Shown: piece by piece, positions 1 to 13,400 of the stretch | Layout: every line of letters starts with the position of its first letter | How positions within the stretch are numbered: the stretch's first letter is position 1 | NCBI GenBank assembly: GCA_918797485.1 | Contig: CAKKNE010000004.1 | Span: 1,736,001 to 1,800,000, forward strand | Source: Pelagomonas calceolata | Taxonomy: Eukaryota > Sar > Pelagophyceae > Pelagomonadales > Pelagomonadaceae | Direction of reading: 5' to 3' | Length of the DNA: 64,000 nucleotides | Notes under the pieces: model-generated | Databases searched by the model: none | The model's input: the letters and a program-made list of their open reading frames with translations, nothing else | What the model was told of the DNA's origin: nothing | Translations under genes and position numbers: made by a program

Positions 1-1692
1 CGCTCACGCTTGCCGCGCCCCCGCGGCCCACCGTCGCCGGTCCCGGCCCGACGCACAGCCGCCCGCTGTTTCCTGCCTTGCTCGACCCGGAGCTAAAGCA
101 CAGCCGCCCACTCGACCCCCCGGCGCCAGCGTTGGCCGCCGAGATGATTGCGATCCCAGAGCTCGCCGACGCGCTCGCTCCGCTCGTCGCACTCAGGACT
201 CCACCCGACGCAACGTCGCTGCGTCCAGACAACAGGCTCAACGCGCCCCCAAGCCCACTCGTCCCGCTGCCGACGCTCGCGCTCGCGCGTCCGCCCCGGC
301 CGCCGGTCGCCGCGCCGGACCCGACCCGGACGCTCCCGCTGTTGCCAGAGGTCGACGCTCCGGCGCTGAACACTAGTCGCCCGCTCGCGGCGCCCGCGCC
401 AGCGTTAGACGTGCCGATACGCAGCGCCCCGCCGCTGCCCGTCGTCCCCTCCCCGGAGCCCGCGCGGAGGGTACCGCCCGTGAGCGTCGAGCTTCGACCG
501 GACTCCAGGCTCAAGCCACCTCCAGACCCGCTCGTCCCGCTGCCCGCGCCCAGCCGAGTCGCGCCGCCTCGCCCCGACGAGGCCGCGCCAGACCCGACGA
601 GCAGCGCGCCGCTGTTGCCTTCCTTGGACGAGCCTGAGCTGAACACCAGCTGGCTGCTCGCTCCGCCGCCGCCGCCGTTCGCCGTGCGAACGTACACCGC
701 GCCGCCGCTTGTGGCCGTCCCTTCGCCCGTCTCGACGCAGACGCCGCCGCCCGTCGTCCCGGTGCTTCTCCCCGCGCCCAGCGACGTCGAGCCACCCAAA
801 CCGCTCGTTCCACTACCGACGGAGACGCGCGCTACTCCGGCCCGCCCTCCAACGCTCGGTCCAGAGCCGAGGGCAACCGCTCCACTGTTCCCGTCCTTGG
901 ACGACCCGGAGCTAAATGCCAACCGGCCGCCCGACCCACTCGCTCCGCTGTTTGTCGACCCGAGACTGAGATACCCGCTGCTTGAACAGGTGCCCTCGCT
1001 TCCCTCTAGGAAAAGCGCGCCCCCTGATGTCAAGATGCCGCGTCCAGTGCACAAATGGACGGACGAACCACTTTCAGTATCACTACTGCTACCCGCACTG
1101 ATACATACTAGTCCAGCTTGCCCACTTGACGCAGCTCCTGCAGATATGAGTACTGCTCCAATGTTGCCTGATTGAGAAGATCCCGAGCTGAACGTCAGCC
1201 TACCACTCGAACCCTGCACGCCAGAGTTACAGCCCTTGACAGTAACGGCACCACTGCTCACCGAACTGCCTTCCCCTGAAGCTATGTTGGTAAAACCTCC
1301 ACTACTAACGGCGCTTTGACCCGAGTCAATGCGAATGTGAGCTGCTGAACCACTAGAGCCGCTCCCAGCTTCTATACCCATTGTTCCCCCATGACCACCA
1401 GACGCTGTTCCGGTACCAAGTGTGAGCCATCCAGAGTTCCCTGCCATACTAGAACCAGTACTGAAAGTAAGCCTCCCGCTGCTGCCGCCAACACCGCCGT
1501 TTGTGACCTTGACTGTGATAGATCCACTGCTTGTTACGGTGCCTTCTCCTGCACTTACACTGAGCAACCCACCGCTTAATGCGACGGCACGACCAGGGAG
1601 AGCAAGGATGCCTCCCCCTAGCGCGCTGGTGCCAGTTCCGACGCTGATGAAAACATTATTGCCACGCCCCTCGGTCGCAGCCCCGGATCCAA
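1..1692 (-). repeat. Duplicate block, clean copy
   Basis: Nearly identical to 2725-4402 but with no frame-breaking changes. The match ends sharply after the shared GGATCCAA near 1685-1692 (4395-4402 in the other copy). The offset falls from 2,724 at the left edge to 2,710 at the right end, showing 14 bases net missing from the other copy. The block may continue beyond the window start. Confidence 0.85.
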
Positions 1693-2805
1693 TTTCAACT
1701 GCCCCCGTGTTTCCGAGCCCCGCTGAACCTGAGCTATATGCAAGCCGACCACTGATACCCCCAACCCCCCCATTTGTTGTCGACACAAAAATGCTGCCAC
1801 TACTGCTCGTTGCTCCAAATCTACTTGAGATTGACAGGTCGCCACCGCTCTGTAATTGACTCAAACCAGCACACATCTCTAAACTATTCGATTTGCCACT
1901 CATGCTTTTGCCTATATTAACGGACACTATGCCACCTTGGCCATTCTCCACACTCCCAGAGGAACACGCAACAAGGCCACTGTTACCGTTTCGACAGGAT
2001 CCAGTACTAAACAAAATGGAACCTGTACTTGTCTTAGCGTTTGAGCTGGCTAGAACAAGATAACCACTGCTTTGTAGTGAGCCTTCACCAGATGAAATAG
2101 AGATGTGACCTCCCGAGTCAATAGACAACCCTGAAAAGAAATGAAGCGAGTTCGCAATACCATTATGACTGCAGCCCACACTCGCGCGAACGCCGCCTCC
2201 GCAACCTCCTGTCGTCGAGCCAGATCCGACGAGCACCTCGCCGCTGTTTCCTCCGGCGGCCGTTCCCGAGCTGAACACGAGTCGGCCGCTACTTCCGGTC
2301 GCTCCGGCATTGCCGCTTCCCAGGACCAGCATGCCGCTACTCGATGCGGTTCCGTCCCCGCTGTCGACGCTGAAAGCCCCACCGCTGACCGCCGCGCTCC
2401 GACCCGCCGCCGCGATCGCCGATCCCCCAGACCCGCTCGTCCCGCCGCCCGCGCTCACGGCCACGACGCCGGCGCGACCTGCCGTCGACGTGCCGGACCC
2501 CAGGCTCGCCGCCCCTCCGTTCCCGGCCGCCGCGCGCCCCGAGCTGAACGCGAGCCGACCGCTGGCGCCCGCGGTTCCACCGTTTGCCGACGTGATGCGC
2601 ACCAGGCCACTGCTTGCTGCGGTTCCTTCGCCCCCGACGGTCAGCACGCGCCCTCCGCTCGACGCGATGCTGCGCCCGGCCGCAAACGTCAGGCCACCGC
2701 CCGACGCGCTCGTCCCACTTCCCGCGCTCACGCTTGCCGCGCCCCCGCGGCCCACCGTCGCCGGTCCCGGCCCGACGCACAGCCGCCCGCTGTTTCCTGC
2801 CTTGC
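1..2805 (-). CDS. Continuation of the giant repeat protein, open at the left window edge (partial)
   Basis: One minus-strand frame is free of stops from about 2805 to position 1. It carries the same unit order as exon 6 (GTSGSGGSAIAAAGRS, SGRLVFSSGTA, GNSGEVLVGSGS and so on). It has no start codon context of its own and is not in the same frame as exon 6 as assembled, because the block at 2806-3790 carries small indels with a net loss of 14 bases relative to its twin at the left edge. The simplest reading is that it is the downstream part of the same gene. It could instead be part of a neighbouring paralogue or an assembly duplication. Confidence 0.6.
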
Positions 2806-4402
2806 TGACCCGGAGCTAAAGCACAGCCGCCCACTCGACCCCCGGCGCCAGCGTTGGCCGCCGAGATGATTGCGATCCCAGAGCTCGCCGGCGCTGGCGC
2901 TCCGCTCGTCGCGCTCAGGACTCCACCCGACGCAACGTCGCTGCGTCCAGACAACAGGCTCAACGCGCCCCCAAGCCCCCTCGTCCGCTGCCGACGCTCG
3001 CTCGCGCGTCCGCCCTGCCGCCGGTCGCCGCGCGCGGACCCGACTCGGACGCTCCCGCTGTTGCCAGAGGTCGACGCTCCGGCGCTGAACACTAGTCGCC
3101 CGCTCGCGGCGCCCGCGCCAGCGTTAGACGTGCCGATACGCAGCGCCCCGCCGCTGCCATCGTCCCCCCCGGAGCCCGCGCGGAGGGTACCGCCCGTGAG
3201 CGTCGAGCTTCGACCGGACTCCAGGCTCAAGCCACCTCCAGACCCGCTCGTCCCGCTGCCCGCGCCCAGCCGAGTCGCGCCGCCTCGCCCCGACGAGGCC
3301 GCGCCAGACCCGACGAGCAGCGCGCCGCTGTTGCCTTCCTTGGACGAGCCTGAGCTGAACACCAGCTGGCTGCTCGCTCCGCCGCCGCCGCCGTTCGCCG
3401 TGCGAACGTACACCGCGCCGCCGCTTGTGGCCGTGCCTTCGCCCGTCTCGACGCAGACGCCGCCGCCCGTCGTCCCGGTGCTTCTCCCCGCGCCCAGCGA
3501 CGTCGAGCCACCCAAACCGCTCGTTCCACTACCGACGGAGACGCGCGCTACTCCGGCCCGCCCTCCAACGCTCGGTCCAGAGCCGAGGGCAACCGCTCCA
3601 CTGTTCCGTCCTTGGACGACCGAGCTAAATGCCAACCGGCCGCCCGACCCACTCGCTCCGCTGTTTGTCGACCCGAGACTGAGATACCCGCTGCTTGAAC
3701 AGGGCCCTCGCTTCCCTCTAGGAAAAGCGCGCCCCTGATGTCAAGATGCCGCGCCCAGTGCACAAATGGACGGACGAACCACTTTCAGTATCACGCTGCT
3801 ACCCGCACTGATACATACTAGTCCAGCTTGCCCACTTGACGCAGCTCCTGCAGATATGAGTACTGCTCCAATGTTGCCTGATTGAGAAGATCCCGAGCTG
3901 AACGTCAGCCTACCACTCGAACCCTGCACGCCAGAGTTACAGCCCTTGACAGTAACGGCACCACTGCTCACCGAACTGCCTTCCCCTGAAGCTATGTTGG
4001 TAAAACCTCCACTACTAACGGCGCTTTGACCCGAGTCAATGCGAATGTGAGCTGCTGAACCACTAGAGCCGCTCCCAGCTTCTATACCCATTGTTCCCCC
4101 ATGACCACCAGACGCTGTTCCGGTACCAAGTGTGAGCCATCCAGAGTTCCCTGCCATACTAGAACCAGTACTGAAAGTAAGCCTCCCGCTGCTGCCGCCA
4201 ACACCGCCGTTTGTGACCTTGACTGTGATAGATCCACTGCTTGTTACGGTGCCTTCTCCTGCACTTACACTGAGCAACCCACCGCTTAATGCGACGGCAC
4301 GACCAGGGAGAGCAAGGATGCCTCCCCCTAGTGCGCTGGTGCCAGTTCCGACGCTGATGAAAACATTATTGCCACGCCCCTCGGTCGCAGCCCCGGATCC
4401 AA
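2725..4402 (-). repeat. Duplicate block, copy with many small indels
   Basis: Matches 1-1692 almost base for base, but 2806-3790 carries about a dozen one- to four-base gaps and one insertion, mostly in C or G runs and GC-rich dinucleotides, plus a few substitutions. The part 3800-4402 is essentially identical to the clean copy. The clustering of gaps in homopolymers of one copy looks like uncorrected sequencing or assembly error rather than selection-free decay, where substitutions would be expected to outnumber gaps. Confidence 0.8.
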
Positions 4403-7400
4403 ATGTCAAAATGCCACTATTGCCGCGTCGTGTTGACCCTGTGCTAAACGAGAGCTTTCCGCTTGATCCACTTGCTCCTGTATTTGAGCTTACACACACT
4501 ACAACGCCTCCACTTGATCCTGTGCCTTCACCCGCTTCAGTTATGACATTTCCGCCTGAGTACCCCGATGAACACCCAGAGTCTAGCGAACAACCCCCCC
4601 CTGATACTGAACCACATCCAACAGCAAGAACGATGGATCCGCCACGCGCGGTTGAGGAATAGCAAGAACCAAAGTATACTGATCCACTATTTCCAACTCT
4701 TGTAGTGCCTGAACTAAACGAGAGCCTCCCAGTCACACCATTAGTGCCACCGTTAGCTGCTAACACGCACACAGAGCCGCTGCTACTTGCAGTGCCTTCG
4801 CCACTAAATGCATGCACCGTTCCTCCCGAAGTCGATGCACTACGCCCTGCTGCAGCCCCTAGAATTACACTCATGCCGCTCGTTCCACTCCCAGCGGCAA
4901 TTCGTATTGCTCCACCACTTCCTTGGGTAGCAATTCCTGTGCTCAACGCGACGCGCCCGCTGTTTCCACTTGACGCGGTGCCACTGCTAAACAGTAGCCG
5001 CCCGCCTGAACCCTCACCGCTGTCCATGCCCAATATGCAAACAGAACCGCTACTAAACAAAGCCCCCCCCCCTGCGTTGGCACGAATCATCCCCCCGGTC
5101 GCTAGAATATTGCGGCCGGACAAGGTAGCCACGGGCGTCCCAATGCCACTTGTCCCACTGCCAGCACTCACGATAACCCTGCCACTGCGTCCAGTCCCAG
5201 TTGCGGCACTTGAGCCTATGCATACAAAGCCACTATTTCCGGTCACCGACGAGCCTGAACTAAATCTAAGGAAACCGCTGGCTCCTGAAATACCACTGTT
5301 TATGGAATTAATTTTGATCACGCCACTACTTGTTGCTGTGCCCTCTCCTGCGCTAATGAAAACACAGCCACCACTCGAGCCCGTGCTTTGACCAGCAAGA
5401 AACAATGCACATCCTCCAGATCCACTTGTGCCGCTACCAACAGCCATCCTCACTGCTCCAGCGCGCCCCGCTGTCCCGACACCAGAACTTACACAAAACG
5501 CACCACTGTTCCCAAGCCTGGATGACCCTGAGCTGAACGACAGACGTCCACTACAACCCGTCGCACCTGGGCTTACGCCCTGAACACACATCGCACCAGA
5601 GCTTGATGCCCTGCCTTCGCCACCGGCCATATTTATCGATCCACCAGAACGCAAAGCACTCTGGCCAGAATTCAGACTCAAAAGACCACCGCACCCGCTT
5701 GTGCCGATTCCCACAGTGAAACTGAGAGCTCCGCCGCAACCAACCGAAGCCATGCCGGAACCCAATACAATTTGTCCACTATTTGCTTCGTGTGATATAC
5801 CAGAGCTAAAAACAAGGCGCCCACTTAATCCATCTATCACGCTATTTTGCGAAGACACCAACACTGCACCACTGCTCCCCCCCCCGCCTTCCCCCGTGAG
5901 CATGTTTAACGAGCCACCTACATGTGTAATACTATCTCCCGCGGCAAGACGCGCCTTTCCGCCAGAACCACTATCGCCAGAACCAACGCAGAATTTGATG
6001 GTGCCTCCGAGACCATGTGTAGAAGCACCCGTACCCAAAAGTATGCTTCCTGTATTTCCACACCACGATGAGCCGGAACTGAAGACCAACCGACCGCTAC
6101 ATCCGTATGCACCACCATTGAGGGATGTTGCAAAGATAGAACCACTCGTTGCACCCCTTCCAGCCCCAGAGTATACTTGCACTGCACCACCACTATAGCC
6201 TTCAGCTCTGCCAGAAATTACTGTGGTACAACCGCCAGCTGCACTTCCTCCATTGCCTACATTATATCTGATGTCACCACCAGACCCGCTGATTGCTCCT
6301 GCTGTTCCAAAGCGAACGAGACCGGTATTACTTGAGCTGGTAGTTCCCGAGCTAAACGTCAGCCTACCCGAGGATCCAGAGTCACCACTATTTGAAGAGC
6401 TTATGCTTAAGCTCCCGCTGCTCGACTGAACCCCGGTTGTGGTCTGAATAGTTATGCTTCCACCGCTCATGCTATTTGTTCTTCCTGGTTGAATATGAAG
6501 GAAGCAGTTCTGTCCGCTGGTGCCACTGCCAACAGCTGCACAGAGAAAACCGCCACTACCGCCTGTCGAGGCGCCAATGCCCAAGAGCAATTCACCACTG
6601 TTTCCCCCGGCGGCTGTTCCTGAACTGAAGGTCAGACAGCTGCTACTTCCCACCATTCCCGTATTGCTGCTTCTCATTGATAATTGGCCGCTACTCGACG
6701 CGGTTCCTTCTCCGCTAACAAGGCCCGCCAGACCTCCTGTACCTGCAGTGCTCCGCCCGGCCGCCGTGACCAGAAGCGCCCCTAGCCCACTCGTTCCAAC
6801 TCCAATGCTCACTACTAATCCGCCTCCACGACCTGCTGTTGCCACCCCTGATCCCAGCGTCACCGAGCCACTGTTCCCGGATAAGGCACACCCCGAGCTA
6901 AGCACAAGACGGCCGCTAATGCCTAATCTACCATTATTCGCAGACATCACACTCACAGCCCCACTGCTCGCTGCACTCGCCCCTCCAGCACGAACTGCTG
7001 TATCACCACCGGTGAGTGAGATAGTTTGACCAGCCCAAACCACAATGCTGCCGCCAAGAGCACTGGTGCCGCTTCCAGGACTTATACTAATGGCGCCGGC
7101 CCGCCCGTTGAGCCCGGCACCGCTACCAATGCATACTGCGCCACTGTTGGATATACTAGCGAAGCCAGAGCTAAACAGCAAACGGCCACTACCCCCGTCT
7201 AGACCGGTGTTAACACAGCACAGTGAAATCGCACCTGAACTAGTCGTTGTGCTCTCGCCACCCCAGACATCAATGGAGCCGCCCGTGGAAACATCACATT
7301 GGCCGGAATATAGCCTTGCAGAACCACCAAATCCGCTCGTGCCACTACCGATTGCCATCGATATTGAGCCTGTTGCGCCTCCGGTCGCATAACTCGTCGC

Positions 7401-10400
7401 GAAACTAAGGTGTCCACTGTTGCCACGTTGTGATGCGCCAGCACTAAAGAAGAGGCATCCGGATGACCCTGTCGACCCGACGTTTGATGTAGATGCCAGG
7501 ATCACACCGCTGCTGGTTGTCTGACTGCCATCACTGAACAGGCAAACGACACCACCAGTCGAGCCGCCGTAGCTTTGACCAGAATGCAATGCAACAGAGC
7601 TCCCACTGCCACTGTTACTACTGCCCACAGCTGCTCGAAGACTACCCCCGCGACCTCCAGTCGACCTGCCGGTCCCAACTAACACCGGACCGCTGTTTCC
7701 CCCAAAAGTAGTTTCTCCTGAGCTGAACACGATTCGGCCGCTACTTCCTGCCACTCCCGTGTTCATGCTTATTGCTGATAATCGACCACTACTTGACACA
7801 GTCCCCTCCCCGCTGCCAATGCGTGCTGCACCCCCACTGGCAATCGTGCTCCGCCCAGCTGACGTGGCCAACAGTCCGCCCAGACCGCTTTTTCCACTTC
7901 CGATGCTTACATCCAATGCGCCCGCGCGACCTGCTGTCGCTGCGCTGGACCCAATGGCCACCAACCCACCATTCCCAGCTGCCGTGCGCCCTGAGCTGAA
8001 TGCGAGTCGACCACTTGTCCCTGCATTGCCAGTGTTCCCCGACATAATAATAACGAGGCTGCTGCTTGTCGCGGTTCCTTCTCCCCCAATGATGGGTACA
8101 CGTCCTCCACTCGATATTCTGCTGCGTCCAGCACTGAACGACACGTGACTGCCCGATCCGCTCGTCCCACTTCCTGCGCTCATACTCGCAGTACCTCCCC
8201 GCCCGACTGATGCCGGGCCGGACCCAGCACGCAGGTCACCACCATTTCCTAAATTGGTTGACCCAGAGCTGAAGCACAGTAATCCACTTGACCCAACGAT
8301 GCCAGTATTTACAGTCAGAGCTGATACAATTCCACTGCTATACGATGTCCCCTCCCCGCTGAGCACCCTCAGGGAACCTCCGGAGGCTACGGCGCTGCGA
8401 CCTGACAATATTTGGACGACACCACCACTAGAGCTTGTGCCTCGACCAACAGATATGATAATACAACCGGTAGCTCCTGTGCTAGCGGCGCCTGTGCCAA
8501 ATACACACGCACCCGCATTACCTGCTTCACTCGATCCTGTCGAAAATGTCAAAAGGCCCGATGTTCCGAGATGTTTGGCATTGGTAGATCGAATCGAAAC
8601 ATGGCCACTGCTCGAGATAGTTGTCTCTCCGGTCGATATCGTGCAAGGTCCACCCGTACCCGAGACACTACGGCCGCAGCGAAGACAAATGTTCCCGCCT
8701 GGTCCGCTTGTCCCGCTTCCAGCAGTGATAAACAGAGATCCAGCGTGTCCAGATGCTGCTGCGGTTGCTGCAAGTATACAACCACTATTACCATCGCTGG
8801 CGGTGCCTGAGCTAAATGTGAGGCGACCGGTTGTGCCAGTATATCCTCCGTTGGAAGTGCGTACTACTGTGGTGCCACTGCTAGACGTCGCGCCTGCCCC
8901 ACTCAACTTCGCGCAGTTGCCCCCTGTTGATGTGAGACTTGTGCCAGCACATAGGATTAATGGGCCACTTTGGCGGCTCGTTCCGCTCCCAACAATGAGC
9001 TTGACTACCCCGCCTCTGCCCAGGCTGGATGCGCCACTCCCCGCATGAATGCTTGCGCTGTCGCCTCCAACAGCACTCCCTGAACTAAAGCTAAGTCTTC
9101 CACTGGACCCAGCGACCGCAGCATTAGCAGCTCTCAGTACAATCACACCACCGCTGGACGCGTCACCCTCGCCAGCCGAGGTGTGCACGCCACTTCCGGT
9201 GGCTGTTTTTGCTTGACTCGCTGCCACGAGCATCTGCCCGCCCGTTCCACTGGTTCCACTGCCAACAGCGAGTTTGAGATGGCCGCCACAGCCGCCGCGA
9301 GCAAATGCAGTGGCCAAACTTAGTTGACCTGCATTTCCTTCGGTTGAAACACCGGAACTGAAAGTAATGACTCCAGTTGTTCCCGTCACACTTCCGCCAT
9401 TGGTAGACGTAACTCGCAGAGAGCCACTTGTCGACGTTGTTCCCTCGCCAACATGAAGGCGCAGATCGCCGCCAGTCGTCACAGCCGCATAACCGGCCTG
9501 AAGTACGGTGGCCTCTCCAGCACCACTGTTGCCACTCCCGACGCTCAGGGAAACCGAGCCTCCACGACCTATAGCTGTAGTCCCGGAGCCAATAGAAATT
9601 TGTCCACTATTACCTACGCTAGCAGCTCCCGAACTGAATGAAAGGCGTCCGCTGGACCCACCCGGGCCAGCATTTGCACTTAAGAACGAGACAATACCAC
9701 TGCTGGCTACCGTGCCTTCACCACTTAGCATGTATGCGGAGCCTCCGGTCGCGATGCTTTGACCCGCTTGACCATGAATACACCCACCAAAACCGCTGCT
9801 TCCGCTACCTGCACTCACAGCGATTGAACCTCCACGCCCTGTTGATGAAGCACGACTACCGACTCTAACCTCACCAGCATTTCCTGCGCATGCTGTGCCG
9901 CTGCTGAATGTTAGGCGCCCGGAAGCACCGCCGACACCGCTGTTCGCCGTCCGTACCAAGAAGCTGCCGCTACTGGCAACTGTGCCTTCAGCCACGCCAA
10001 GATCAACCGTTCCGCCAGTTGATTTCAAGCTTCGTCCCGATGCGATTCCGAGAGAGCCACCAATGCCCGATGTACCGCTACCAACCGCGAGGCGCACCGC
10101 CCCGCCACATCCACGCGTGGCTGCGTATGAGCCTAGTGTGATGCTTCCTGAGTTGCCACCCCTCGAGATGCCTGATGAAAAGAGGAGGCATCCGCTTGCA
10201 CCAGATCCGCCTGATGCTGCCCACGACTGGACACGGACATCACCGCTGCTAGACACGGTGCCTTCGCCAGCTCGCGCTGAGACACATCCACCACTTTGCC
10301 CATTACTGCGACCAGATTGGAATAGTGCGCGACCCCCAGATCCCGTTCCTCCGCCAGCCGTCACTATAATGCTACCACCTCGGCCCACCTGCCCAGGACC

Positions 10401-13400
10401 AGATCCCAAAAGAATACAACCCGAATTACTACGGACAGCTGACCCGCTGCTAAACACGAGATGACCACTCGCTCCAGATCTTCCAGCATTTGACGATCGC
10501 ACACAAGCAGCGCCGCTGCTTGCTGTGCTACCTGTCTGGGTCGAAAATGTGAAATGACCCCCCGTGTGCGACACGCCTCTCCCCGCTGCCAAAGAGATGG
10601 CACTGCCTGTTCCAGAGGTCCCGCTACCAGATGATATCACTACATGTCCACCGTGCCCGGCTGTCGTAGAACCTGAACCAAATAGTGCACTCCCAGCGTT
10701 ACCAGCGATTGCACCGTGCGAGCTAAAGATGAGACGACCAGCCGCTGATTTTGAGCTCCCAGCGTTGCTGCTATGTACAACGACCGTGCCCGCAGAAGTC
10801 GTTGCGCCTTCTCCTGCAGTCATTACCACGAAGCCTCCGGTTAACACAGTACTGCGGCCACTGTGTAGGGCGCCAAGACCACCAGCCCCGCTGCCGCTGC
10901 TCCCTACAGCCAAGGTCACGGCACCGCTTCTCCCGCCACTCGCTGAGCCCGTTCCAACGCGCATCATGCCGCTATTTCCGACTGAAGTCGATCCGGAGCT
11001 GAAGAGAAGACTACCAACCGAACCAAAGACGCCGCCATTTGATGTGCGCAACGCAACCGCCCCCGAGCTTGTCGCAGCAACGCAGCCAGAAAACACAGTA
11101 AGTGCGCCGCCTGTCCTCTTCGCTGGTGCCACCGACCGACCCGCCGCTATTACGATCGTCCTCTTTGTACCACTCGAGCCCCTACCCGTGATAAAGGATA
11201 TTGAACCTCCACTACCAGCAGTTGCGTCTCCAGACCCGAGGCAAAGTTTCCCAGAATTGCATGTTTTGGCCGTTCCAGAGCTGAACGCGAGACAACCACT
11301 AGATCCCAAAAAACCACCATTTGCCCCTATAATTGTGATAGACCCACTGCTGGAAGCACCGCTCTCGCCGGCTATCAGCGTAGCCTTCCCTCCTTCCCGA
11401 CAGACCGTGCGACCTGACTGACATACGACGAGGCCTCCCATACCACTCAAGCCTGGACCGGAAGTGACAAGTATTGCGCCTCCAGCGCCACCTGTGACCT
11501 GACCGGTGCCTAGCGACACGCCTCCGCTGTTGCTGCCATTTGGCAAACCTGTGCTAAAGACCAAATAGCCACTAGCTCCAGACGCCCCAGCATTAGCAGA
11601 ACAAACTACCATTTTACCCGAACTTGTTCCGCCAGAACCACCAGCCAATAAACCAACTAATCCCCCGGTTGAATCACATGTGCGCCCTGCAGCTGCTAAA
11701 ACAGCGCCAGCGCGCCCACTCGTTCCGCCACCAACAGAGGCACGAAGTAATCCGCCTGCTCCTCCTGTCGATCCACCCACGCCAACGCTGATCATACCAC
11801 TGTTGCCGCTGTATGCAGTGCCTGCACTGAATTCCAAACGACTGCTGGTACCACCAGCACCAGCATTTACCGATTGTAGGGCAATCGTGCCAGTTGATGC
11901 GGAGATGCCAGAAGCTGCGAGGGCCGCAAGGGAGCCCCCTGTGCGGTAGCCGCTACGTCCAGCTCGTGCAACTAGCTGACCCCCTATGCCGCTATTGCCG
12001 CCACCGGCTACGACTAATATCGAACCACCGCAACCGCCTGTCGCGGCAGCAGACCCTAATCTCAATGCGCCAGCATTGCCATCGTCGCTGCTACCACTAC
12101 TAAAAACAAGAGCACCGCTGGTGCCCGACACGCCACCATTTGTAGTCTGAAGGTGAAATGCACCCGATGTTGTGCCTGCCGCACCACCACCAGCAAGAGC
12201 AAATAACCCTCCTGTTCGTTCAGCCGTGCGTCCAGCAAGGAAAATTTCTGCGCTTCCTACGCCACTTTGGCTACTCCCGACACTAACGTATGTTCTGCCA
12301 GCACGGCCTGCGGAAACCGCACCGCTCCCAATAATTAGAGAACCGGAATTGCCAATATTGGCAGACCCTGAACTGAAGCAGAGACGGGCACTTGCACCAG
12401 CCCTACTCCCGCCGTTTGCGGTTCGAACACGAAACACACCACTAGTTGCTCTGGTCGAGTCTGTAGTCTGCATCAGCAGCTTACCACCGGACGCGGCAGA
12501 GCTTCGACCGGCCACGAGCATGGCAGAACCGCCAGAACCCGAGTCGCCATAGCCGACCGTCACGCTAGTAAAGCCCCCACTACCACCAGTTGCGATGCCA
12601 GAGCCAACCACACAAATGCCAGTGTTCCCAGACGAAGCTGTGCCAGTACTAAACGTCATGCTGCCGCTGACCCCTTCAGGACCACTATTTGCCGTTGCTA
12701 CCCTGACAGAGCCACTTGTGTGGAGCGTCCCTTCAGTGGAAAATAAGTTAACAGAGCCACCTGTACGGCTGCGACTGCGACCAGCATCTACCGTTGCCTC
12801 ACTGCCCGTGGCACTGGTACCGCTACCGGCCGTCAGGCGCACGAGGCCTGCCCGACCGCCAGTCGCTGCCCCTGAACCGGATTCGATGGCGCCCGCATTA
12901 CCATGTGATGCTGATCCTGAGCTAAAACTAAGTGCGGCCGATGAACCTCTCGTCCCTGCATTTGCAACCGTCACGCGAACAAAACCACTGGTTGTGGCTG
13001 CTCCTTCGCCGGTTGCTGATGCGAGGCAGCCTCCTGTTCCACTCCAGGTGCGCCCCGCCACGGTGCAAGCCACGCCACCTGTGTACGCACCGCGACCAAC
13101 GCGAGCAAAAATAGAACCGCCACGGCCGCCAGTCGCCGCGCCCGTACCGAAGACGAGCTCGCCTGAGTTGCCACGGGATGTCGTGCCGGTACTAAACCGG
13201 AGACTCCCACTTGCGCCACGCGTGCCCGCGTTGGGTGTGTATACGCGGACGCTGCCAGAGGAAGATGAAGCACCCCCAGCCGCGTTAAAATAGGCACGAC
13301 CACCGGTGCCTTCGTCGCTTCGGCCCGCCCTGATGGTGATATTGCCGCCGCGGCCGGACGTGCCATCGCCTGCACTCAGGACCAAGGCCCCCCCACGACC

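Noticed and set aside
78-1175. Long plus-strand Pro-rich reading frames opposite the giant gene (this one and many similar ones up to 38 kb)
   Set aside because: They mirror the Gly/Ser/Ala codons of the minus strand (GGN read backwards gives Pro codons) and break at repeat intervals; no starts, domains or splice signals of their own.
2337-3635. A 432-codon minus-strand frame over the duplicated block
   Set aside because: Its first part is normal repeat protein but it turns into Arg-rich nonsense where the small gaps of this copy shift the frame; it is not an independent gene.
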